Source: Cavia porcellus (Eukaryota > Chordata > Mammalia > Rodentia > Caviidae). Taken from it: DNA of 64,000 bases. Positions 54,301 to 64,000 of this stretch are shown one piece after another. The stretch covers positions 58,042,501-58,106,500 of the forward strand of contig NW_026947496.1 in NCBI RefSeq assembly GCF_034190915.1, written 5' to 3'. Every line of letters begins with the position of its first letter. Positions within the stretch are counted from its first letter, which is position 1. A program made the translations under genes and the position numbers. The notes beneath the pieces were generated by a model. It saw nothing but the letters and a program-made list of their open reading frames with translations. It did not search any database and was not told the DNA's origin.

Positions 54301-55849
54301 TTTATGCAGTTGGCAGTAATCCTTAACTGGGCCATCCACATCTAGCACCACACTGATTCAGTCCAGCTGGGTGTTACAAGTTGACCATTAGTTAATCCAC
54401 CACAGATATAAATATCAGCCAGTCAGGAGTGAGCACTGTTGTTCAAGTGTACAGGAATGAGTTACAGGAGGGAAATTCCTCTGCTTCTAGCTCTCTCTTT
54501 GTTTCCTCAGAACAGTTTCATTTTGTATCAAAGGTTGTGACTTCCTGGTTTGTAATATTTTCTTCTTTCTTGAACAAAGCATCCCTTTTCCCTTGAACTC
54601 TTTTTTTTTTTTTTTTTTTTCAGTCAATTAATAAGATTCAAGAAAAAGCCTAAAGAAAGCTCTAGCCTTAACATCTGAAAGAAGTAATGTCAAATTGGGA
54701 ATATAACTTGGAAGCCAGCTGTTCAGAACTCTCTCCCGGCCACACTGGATCACCGTCTGTGACAGATCCATTTAGCCAATTGTAAGCATGTTCTAACAGA
54801 TGTGTTCCTTTCTTTGAACGTTCTGATTGTTTTAAAATAACTTAAATCAAGTCAAGTGTTTTTTTCTTCTAAGTCAGAGGTGAGGAACCTATAGCACACA
54901 TGCCCATAGCTGGCTATTTTTTATTGAAACTTCTGAAAGGTTCGCTGTCATTGGTTTAGGTACTTTCTGTAGTGCGGAAACTCTAGAGTACTCCCAAGGT
55001 TCTAATCTTCTGGTATCAGGATCTCCCTCCTCCATGCAATCTCCTCCTCTTAAGTATGGGTAGGACTTCTAACCAAAAGAATCCAGCAAAAGTTGCTTCT
55101 GTAATTGGGTTACACAGACTTACTACTTCTATCTTGCTATGAAGTTTTCTTACTTGCTGGATTTTAATAAATAAAATTCCATGTTTTGAACAGCTGTGTA
55201 TAGAGCCTGCATGGTGTCCTTCAACTATTATCTCACAAGAAGTGAACAGCTCAGTTGACAGATTGCAAAAAGCTGAATTTTCCCAACATACACTTTTATA
55301 CATGAACTTGCAAGCATATTCATCCCTATTGAGCCTTGATATGAGACTTCAGTGTAGGTCAGTGGTTTCATCTGGCAAGATACTCTAAAATAGAGGACCC
55401 ACTTAAACTCTGCATAGATTCCTGACTCAGAGAAATGATGGCTCAATAAATGTGGGTTGTTTATAGCCACTGTTTGCTGGTAGTAACTGTTATGTAGCAT
55501 TAGATAGCTAGCAAATTACATATTATGGATTGAATGCTAATTCTTAAGAAGTTTCACAAAAATAAATAAAACTATATAAAGAACAAATTAAAACACATTA
55601 TAGGATGTTGGAAAATAGATGTTTCTCAAATAGAAAAGAGATCAAGAATTGGAGGGAAGGAGCAGGAGAAGAAGAAAAAGAGATGCAAAAGGAATTGAGA
55701 TGTATTACATTTATGTAACAATTCCTCACAAAGAGTGTAAACATTATGTTCTGCAAAGATGTACTAGTAGAAACAAATTGATAAAATTATATTATTATTA
55801 TTGCTTCTACTGCAACAAAAGAAGTAGTAACTTATGGAATACCTAATAT

Positions 55850-56035
55850 GTGATAGACATCTTCTTCCAGTTCTTCACAAAAATTATTTCATTAGTATTC
55901 ACAACCACTTCATGAGAAAGGCATTATTTCCAGTTTAGGAACCCGAGAAATGAAGGACACAAATAAGTTGTTCAAAGTTACATACCTAGTGCAAAAAGGA
56001 ACTGCAATGAAAACCCAGTCTATGCCATGCTTCAG
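55850..56035 (+). repeat. MIR SINE relic
   Basis: tcacaaccacttcatgagaa, cccgagaaatgaaggacaca, gttcaaagttacatacctag and aaaacccagtctatgcc in MIR order. Confidence 0.6.
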
Positions 56036-58315
56036 TTTATTTCATTTGTAAAAGGAAAAGCAAAACTTAAAATTAACCCAGTTATGTGACATTATTGTAA
56101 TATTTCTCTGTTGCGGACATGGCAATAGACCTCAGATGCCTGCTGGAATGGCAGTCACGTGACACGACTTTATGTGTTTGGACTTGGAAGTTTCACCTCT
56201 TGTACAGTCTTGTTCCCCCACAACTTCAATAGAGTAAACATTCCCAACACATCACTCTCTTGTACCATTTCACATGAAAAATGTTTTGAGTTATTTTTAC
56301 TTTTTTTGTCATCTTTTTGTTTCCAAATTTTTGTTTCTTTTTGTGTCTTTTACAATGTGATATCTTAACCAAAATTATAAAATAGAAACATGACGTGGTA
56401 AACATAACAGAAGTAAAAGAACTTGCCCAAATCACAACTGAACTGACTTATTTACAGCATAAGTAAAGAAAGTGAACATGAATGTTATACTTTCATATGA
56501 CTGATATGGATGTATAGGTTTTATAACTCTAAAAATGCAAATAAATGATAAATATTTTAATGTCTAAAATAATTTGAAATGATTTGTGTTAATTCAGAAG
56601 CAAAAATTTCAATATAGGCTCCAAGGTAAAAATAATACAGATTAAATGATTGATTTAAGAGCCAATTATATTTAGGTGATTATGAATTAAAGACTAGGAA
56701 CATATGACTTAAAATATTATAACAAGCATACATTTATGAATAAATCTTGGAAAGAAGAGATTTTCTAAAACACATAAACTAACTTGAGTGATCTAGAAAT
56801 ATGAAATATTAAGAGCTTTACATAGAGTCTTACACAAGGAAGCCAGCACGGCATTCAGAAAAACACTCATAATGTTAAAGTCACATAGAAATAATAGGAA
56901 AAGTATTGAAAATAGGTAAGCATATGGTTTGACAAGGTAGAACAGCAAAGGAAAATGAAAAGGTGTATTAAAAAGTAAAAGCTTAAATTAATTGCACCAA
57001 ATAAAATAAAAAGGACTGAAAAAATATGAGCCATCTGCTATTCATTAATGAGGACAAAAAGTTCTCCTCCCAGAACTTGAATCTGCTGATATAATTTGTC
57101 ACATTTTTGTGAGCCTCAAAAGTATTGTCACCCTATATCTTATGCACAGAAAGACTGTCACTCCCTCCCCTGAGATACTTTTTTTTATTTGTTATCAAAA
57201 AGAAAGCTTAGAAAACAAGAATTCCGTGTTAATGAATCTTAAACCCCAAGGATTTCAGTTGATAAAGACTTTCCTTCATTATCAGCCTTGACAATTATCA
57301 ATTGGAAAAAAAAATTGTAAATAAATTCTTAAATGTGATAATTGTAAATCATGTGATGAATTTTAAAAAATCATCATTTGAAAGATGGTTTCATAAAATA
57401 TCTGCTATTAAATGCTGTTATTCATATATTCTCATTTTGAAAAGCCTTTCTTCAAAACTTTTTTTCTAGACATTTCATTTCAAAATGAAAGGAATGTAAT
57501 GTCTCATCTAAAATATATGCAGACGATAATCTTCATTTATCAGAAAGCACAGATTTAAGCCATTTGCTCTATTTCAGTTTTCCTTGTGAGGCTGAAATAT
57601 TCATCATACTAGTTAAGGTTTATATATCCCTGTAGCAAAGCAATTCATCACATCCTTACATCAGCTACTTTGATTATTAAAATATTGATGCAGAGATACT
57701 CTTAAGAGCATACCAAGCTGGTTTCTAATGAATTTTATTTATTATTTGACCTGTAGTATAGGAAAACTATATATAAAGACAAAAAATTATACAAAATGAG
57801 AAAATCTAGCACTAAATTAATTAAATTAGTGTGGACATATCTCATGCTAGAATTTGACACATTGTTAATATAATAAAAGCAACTATCAGGGAGTATTAGC
57901 ACATTTTCCAGACTTGACCTACTGAAAACAATAATTTGGTGAAGTTCCAGAATCATTGGTTTAGTTCTGAACAGTAATTATAATTAAAAGAATATGTAGT
58001 GGAGGTAGGTTATAAACACTATTTTCCAAGGAGTTCTATCAGGTATCAGTGACTATTATTAAATATTCCTCTTTGTTTTCTGTGTGTGGTACTTCCTTTC
58101 TGAGAGTTTGTATATTGCTCTGGATTCAAAAATTCTGCAGTCTTATTGTAGAGACATTTCTCCATGAAAACTAATGATAACACAAGAAAGAATGTAATTA
58201 AATAGCCAGGTATAATGTAATAGAAAGGCCAAAGAAACATTGGAGAGTATCTGGGACCGGGCCAAGATTCCCAATTTTCCAAACAAGTGTACAGCAAATA
58301 AATGAGACAAATTCT
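56036..58315. other. Non-coding AT-rich interval, no gene seen
   Basis: Frames of 83 codons or fewer and no repeat family recognised. Confidence 0.45.
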
Positions 58316-58319
58316 ATAA

Positions 58320-58870
58320 TTTTAGGGCTCAAGAGGATCAAAATCCTCTAGCAGAGTTCAAGACTCTGGGGGCTGAGACAAAGAGCTTCTCTGGGCAGCC
58401 CATATTTATTAGGTTTAAAAAAAAAAAAAAAGGAGATGGTATACTGAGGAAAGGGTGGGATCTGAGCAGGACCTGGAGAGTTACCTTAAGGACTTCTCCA
58501 AGTGGTATTCTATGCTAATTTAAAAGAACTGTCTCCAAGATTACATTTGTGGTAGGAAATAGATAGCAGGAGTGAGATGCCTGTAGCTACAGACTCTAAC
58601 TTGTTAATCAGGGCTGGAGCCAGGTGTCCTCGGCTGTGGCATTATCTTTGGGGTGTCTTTTTGTTTTCAGTTGGCCATGCCACAGCCCTGCATGTGTGAT
58701 TCAATTTCCAACTTTAATGGCTCCAAAGAGAGGAGGCAAAATAACCTTCTCCTATAGGAGCCTAGCAGTACCCTGAGCAATGAGACAGAATTCAGGGGTG
58801 GCAGCGTGAGGAAAAGGAAGAAGGGTCCTCTCATAATCTGAAGGCCATTGGTTCCACCTTAAGGATGTGG
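58320..58870 (-). repeat. Possible LTR relic
   Basis: On the minus strand an AATAAA (near 58410) is followed by a Cys/Ser-codon-rich U5-like stretch (tttgtctcagcccccagagt). Ends and duplications not found; tentative. Confidence 0.3.
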
Positions 58871-59429
58871 GATTTAGTTCTCTGCTTCATTCTATTTATT
58901 GTTCTATGAAAAAAGGAATTAATGTTACCATGAATTTTTGGAATTTCAACATGGACGTCCTTTAAGTTAAAGACCTCAGTTTCAGTACTCAGACAATCAA
59001 AGCTTTGTGTATAACATTTTTAGTAATTTCTGTGTTACAGAAAATGAAAAGTTAAAAATTTCTGATGCACATGATAATGAGCCTCATGCTCTCATCATTA
59101 GGATCCTTTTCCTGGCTGGTCTTCAGCTACTCCTGTGACTCTTAGAGTGTGGTCTCTGGACCAGGAGCACCACCACTGGCTAAGGACATCTAGAGTTTTT
59201 GGAACCTTACACAAAGCTAACTGACAAAAAACTGGTAGTGAAGCCCTGCTTGTGGCAAGTGGCTGAAGCTGGAGATCATGGTGTACCTGAGGTGAGCCAT
59301 AGAACAAGCTGTTCTGTGAGAATGTCTGAGAATGCGAGGTGCCCAAGAAGAATCAGTCAAACAAATTCCTAAGCAGAGGATTTCAAATGCCAATAACCTC
59401 GCAAGTATATAATAAATGCACTGTGGTCT

Positions 59430-59615
59430 TTGGGCAGTTCTTCTCAAACCAGGGGAAGAGGTTCTACCTGATCTGAGCTTTCTGCATTCTAACATTTATC
59501 TTCATTTTTTCATCCTTCACTGTACTCTGCCTAGGAATACTGAGAATTACATTAGGTACAGTTTCAATAAGCCTTTCAGATGGCTGGTTGTACATTTAAA
59601 TTTGAGAACTCCTGA
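59430..59615 (+). mobile_element. MER5-like hAT-Charlie relic
   Basis: Begins cagttcttctcaaacc and ends tttgagaactcctg, imperfect inverted termini like MER5. Inside, ttcaataagcctttcagatg parallels the MER5 'acaagccctccaggtga' part. Another MER5-like start (ttagagtgtggtctctggac) is at 59140. Confidence 0.5.
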
Positions 59616-61320
59616 CATAGAAGGTGGGTGATGTTAGACACTGCCATGGGAGTCTCCATATGGATCAAGAGAGTAGTGAGTCTATTTCTTCCCCTGCTAC
59701 CTTCTTGCTGTGAGCCATGTTTTTTTCACAGTTTATGTGCTTCCACCATTTACACATCTTGTCAATCTAACATTGCCTCCCAGTTTCATTTCATTCAGGT
59801 TTCCAAAAACCTAACTTTCTGCCCTCCGTGTTCATGCTTCTGCTGGTTATGGCTTCCTGTTGCTGAATCTTAAACCTTAACATCAGTTTCTTTTATTTCC
59901 ATCTACATATGAGTAATTATTTCTTTCTTTAAAGTGGCCTAAACTATCCACTGTGATTTTTTTCTGTTAATTCCCCCAGATGCTGTGCCAATAAAGGCAG
60001 TCTCAGAAGTTCAAAGACATCACAGATCAAAATACTGGGAAGAGGCCATCTTAGAGATTTCGGAATGTCAAGCACAACCAGCATCTCACCTAGTACATGC
60101 ATCCACAATAATATGTTTGTATTTGAGTGTACACTATGTGTCCTGTGCATAAATGGGTGGAAACAAAATAAATGAAACCAAATAAAAACAGAGAGAAAAG
60201 GAGATCAAATAGGGGGAAAAAGAAGCAAGGAGTTTTTCTGGCAAAATAAAACAATATATCGCTAAAAAATCTCCTGGTTGTCACTTCAGATGTTAGAATA
60301 TATTTATAGTAGCAATAATACAATCTGGTTTAAGGGCTCTTCTCTTTAAGGGATAAATGTGGGATTTATCAAGAATAAATCAACTGGAAACTAATGAACA
60401 TGTTTTGCTTCCATGTTTTGTGATCTTTTTTGATCATCTATATTGTGATTATTTTTGTTTGTTTTGTTTTTAGTTTTTCTGTAGGAAAATCTCAGCGCTG
60501 GTCATAACTAATAGGTCACTTTCCCTAAGACACCCAGTGGCACAAAATGAATGTGGTAGCAGACTTAGAAAATATTTTTAAAAAGGCCCTCTTAAGTATG
60601 TGTTATATTCTACCTTAGGATCCAAGAATGGCAGTAAGTATACACAAACGATCTTGTAAGGTTTCTATAATCAAAGCTGACATACCTCCCCAGTAAGTAC
60701 CACCAGTTCTTATAAAGGTCTTTTTCCCAAGACGGTTGAGCAAGATTGTTAAACTGTTTCATACATGAGGAATCTTGGAGCAGGCAAGAAGAGTCTTGGC
60801 CACAAACAACCAGCAGAAAATGAAGAGGAAAAAAAATTACTCAGTATTTGAAGAAATCATTTATAGCCTTCCACATATATTTTCTGAACAATGTATGTAT
60901 TTATAAAAATCACTAGGACATTTACCTTCATTTTGCTCTACAAACATTTCTAACGATATATTTCTAAAATCTCTTAATTGTGCTTAAAATTTATGATGTA
61001 AAATTGATCAACTAAATTATTTTTACATGTGCAGTTCAGTGATTCCCTGTTATTCAACAGAGCTTCAGAAATTTAAATTTTATAACAGTGAAATCCTATA
61101 CTTATTAAACAACTCATTTTCTCTTCCTCTACAATTGATTTGAAAGCATGTAATCTTTTAAATACATATTATACACTTTAATGTTTAACTTTATATCACA
61201 TTATAAATAATACATCAGAATTAGTGTGATTTTAAGTAGATGTTTCTTTCTATTAAGATGTAGTTTTACAGTTTTTAACTTTAATTATATGAGACACAAT
61301 ATTTGGAGTAGTAAGCAAAG
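59616..61320. other. Non-coding interval; possible L1 3' fragment near 60950-61150
   Basis: atgtgcagttcagtgattcc and acagtgaaatcctatactta recall L1M 3' UTR phrases; otherwise nothing seen. Confidence 0.35.
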
Positions 61321-61331
61321 AAGCATTTCAT

Positions 61332-61449
61332 AAGGGGCTGGGGATTTAGCTCAGCGGCTTAAGTGCCTTCCTTGCAACCAGGCAATCCTGAGTTCGATCC
61401 CCAGTACTGATAAAAACGAAAAAGACAAAAAAAAAAAAAAAAAAAAAAA
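61332..61449 (+). repeat. ID-type SINE, young-looking
   Basis: ggggctggggatttagctca, gttcgatccccagtac, a gaaaaagacaaaa linker and a long A tail. Duplication aagcatttcat at 61321-61331 and 61450-61460. Confidence 0.92.
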
Positions 61450-62063
61450 AAGCATTTCATGAAGGCAAACAATTTGTGATACAGTTTAGATGACAAAAAA
61501 TTAAAATAATGATAATAATTATACTGACTGTCATGCCAATATAAACGGTGAGAAATTTAAAAAAAACTACATCCTAGGGTTCTTTAGGTATACAATGAAA
61601 TTGCATCTCTTAGATCCACTATTGAAAATTACAATTTAATATATCAAGAACAAGCTTTGGCCATCTATTTTAAAAATATTCTTATCTGCTCTAATCACCT
61701 GAGTCCACATAATCTAGTGATGATCTGCACAATCATCATTTGCCTTTCTCAGGTCTGCTTTGCAGACCTATAGAACTGAATTTCTGTTTAGGGCCTAAGA
61801 AGTTGAGATTCAGGCATACATTGACTCTATACAGACACTGAATGAAACCAAGAACATCAGCAAAATCTTCTAATGACTTCTCTATTTGTTAACAAGTACC
61901 TCTCAGGCCTTTCATGTCACCCTGGATAATTATTACTTGATTTTTCCAGTCTATATCTCATCCATTTATTTTTTTAAAATAATACAAATAAACTAAAACA
62001 GCAACCACAACAAAACCTGGCCTTTGAGATGTTCATTGTATAGATTCTAGAGTGAGGCTCCCA

Positions 62064-62850
62064 ATTTTTTAAAATTTTAATTAAAGAAAGACTAAACAAA
62101 ACAGAAAATGGGTAGAAATAATACATATGTTCAGAGAAAAAATAAACAGAAATAAATCACTAGTTGATGTTTACATACTGTCTTTTACAAATAGTTGTTC
62201 AAGATACAAAAGTGGAACATATAAAGTGGGAATTCAAACAGTGAGACTGCAAGCAGTTCTGTTCAACTATCCAACAAAAGCTTAGCAATATGGTTGTCCA
62301 TCCTACACACTTAAACATACATGCAGTTATCCATATCTTCATTTATGTTGAGATTAAACAAAATAAGGAAGGCTAAAATCATTCGGAACAAAGAATAATA
62401 GTTTTGCTGGATTTCACTTCATGACACTCCAGGATCAGCACTGGGTACTGTAGTGACTTTTAAAAAAATTTTTATTTAAAGAAAGACTAAACAACACAGA
62501 AAATGAGTACAAATAATACACACTTTTTTTAAAAAGTAAGAAATTAGTAGTTGATGATTACAGATTGTCCTCTTACAAATTGTTATTCAAGATACTAAAG
62601 TGGAACACATAAAGTGGGGATTCAAAGAATGAGACTGCAACCAGTTCTGTTCAACTATCCAACTAAAACTTAGAAATATAGTTATCAATCCTATATACTT
62701 AAACATACATGCAGTTATCCATATCTTCAATATTTTGAGATTGAACAAACGAAGCATGGTTAATATCACTTTGAAAAAGAATAATACTATTGCTGGGTGT
62801 CACATTATGACACTCCAAGATCAGCATTGGGTACTTTAGTGTCTCTTTTT
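62064..62850. repeat. Tandem duplication of about 390 bp (two copies)
   Basis: Copy 1 is about 62064-62458 and copy 2 about 62459-62850; the offset drifts from 395 to 386 through small indels. Shared phrases include gaaagactaaacaa, actgtc..cttacaaat, cagttctgttcaactatcca, acttaaacatacatgcagtt and atcagca.tgggtact. Roughly 85-90% alike by eye. Family unknown; no coding frame. Confidence 0.85.
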
Positions 62851-63849
62851 CTTCAGAGTTTTGTTCATTTCATCATGTGTCATAAGATCAGTTCTCATAA
62901 ACTGTTTACAGGTTCTACACAAGCATAAGTCTTAACATGTATTTCTATCCTTTCTAGAGAAATAAAACAAAGCAAGACAAAACAAAACATGTTACTATCA
63001 ACACATGAAATAAAAAAGACATATAAGACTGTTGTACAAGTAGTTTTACAATAGCTCCTGTGTTGTCTCTTGTTATCTTCAATAGAATTGGCTTTATCTT
63101 CAGACATACTATAATTGAATATATCAGTACATAACAGCATTAATAAAAATACAACTTTGTATATAGTATAATACTTCAAAAACAAGCAGTAATCAAATCA
63201 GAATGTGTATCATACTGAGCCTTGTCACCTTCAGTGTAGTTGCCTATACACTCCGACTTGGTACTACCAATCATATCAGTTTTGAATGAAATCTGTTAAT
63301 ACCAAACAGCAATCAAGCCAGATTTAACTAAGATCAGTCATGATAAAACAGTGTAAGTCATACAGGGCTCCAGATTAAGTTAATGAGAAATTATAGATGA
63401 TTACTGGGCTGTATCCTGATGATTTGGGAAAGCTGTCTGTGCCCTCAAATCTAATGCAAGTAGACAAACTGGGACAGAATAAAATCTATCAAAAAAAAAA
63501 AAGGAGAATAAAATCTATCTAAGCAGAGTGGTGCAAGTAATGAGGTTTTAAAATCCTGATACACTATTAACAATATCTTCTGTCATCTTTTTTAAGACTC
63601 TACCTCCCATTTTATTCCCCAGGGTGCACTGTGCATTTTGGATCTCACCAAGACCCTTGTTTTTAAATTGAGGGGGGGGGCAATCTGCTATTTATCAAAG
63701 TGGTTCCAAACCCTCTCTCTCCTGGACTTGATCTCTAATTGTATTCCTTTACCTATTAAAGCCTGTCTTTCCAACCTATCCACAAATACTGGTCTAGTTG
63801 CTCCTATGGCTCCCTGGTTCTCTGTCACATAGAGCATTGTTTTCTCATA

Positions 63850-64000
63850 TTTGATTTTCAGTTCATGTACTCTTTTTCATGTTAATTATATTTCTTATAA
63901 ATAGCATCTTGTTTGACCCTGCCTCCTGATCTACTCCATATGTGGTTCTTTTTTTTTTTAATTTAGTGTATCAAGGCCATCTATATTAGAGATTATAATC
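63850..64000 (-). repeat. Possible antisense L1 ORF2 fragment, cut by window edge
   Basis: tttcttataaatagcatctt and the following order of words resemble antisense L1 ORF2 sequence (ttataggcagcatat...cttgtttttt...). No frame survives in the part seen. Confidence 0.4.

Noticed and set aside
61334..61405. tRNA-like sequence with A and B boxes as a tRNA gene
   Set aside because: Part of an ID SINE with A tail and target duplication; cloverleaf not preserved. The same applies to the other ID copies.
1..64000. CRISPR array, bacterial operon or other prokaryotic system
   Set aside because: No direct-repeat/spacer pattern and no tightly packed genes; SINE, LTR and MIR content shows mammalian DNA.

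Overview
The window is AT-rich, intron- or desert-like mammalian DNA, almost certainly from a rodent. It is littered with tRNA-derived ID-type SINEs (pol III A box tagctcag, B box gttcgatcc) and 7SL-derived B1-like SINEs, with older MIR, L2, L1, MaLR-like LTR, hAT and Tigger relics. The SINE forms do not look like mouse or rat; a beaver- or squirrel-type rodent is my guess, not a determination. I found no host protein-coding gene and no convincing host exon.

The core is a pair of nested class II (betaretrovirus-like, ERVK-type) endogenous retroviruses at 6844-20431. The OUTER element lies on the + strand. Its 333-bp LTRs are bounded by a perfect 6-bp target duplication (cagtat). It is defective: gag is cut after its N-terminal part and joined directly to reverse transcriptase, pol carries two further frameshifts, and env is absent. 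Between pol and the 3' LTR it has what looks like a complete MPMV/SRV-type constitutive transport element (CTE). The INNER element lies on the - strand and inserted into the outer 5' LTR, 31 bp from that LTR's end, making its own 6-bp duplication (caggag). It spans 8844 bp with 464-bp LTRs that differ at only two positions, both CpG-type transitions.

The inner provirus looks coding-complete. Gag has MA, late domains, CA with its major homology region and two zinc knuckles. A -1 shift at AAAAAAC leads into dUTPase-protease-G-patch, and a second -1 shift at GGGTTTT leads into RT-RNase H-integrase. Env has a furin site, fusion peptide and membrane anchor. Its primer-binding site matches the 3' end of tRNA-Ile(AAT) over 18 nt, which is unusual for a dUTPase-bearing class II element. 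A CTE-like TAP/NXF1-binding loop follows env. No break was found in any of the four frames.

Flanks: 1-6837 is unique-looking sequence with a long polypyrimidine tract. 20438-37100 holds Tigger relics, an old unnamed mammalian repeat, SINEs and microsatellites. 37130-41440 contains an old tandem duplication of an L2+MIR-bearing block, one copy split by a SINE whose empty site survives in the other, with a MaLR-type solo LTR between them. 41450-64000 holds L1/MIR/SINE relics, another LTR-like sequence at 53628-53971, and a tandem duplication of about 390 bp at 62064-62850.
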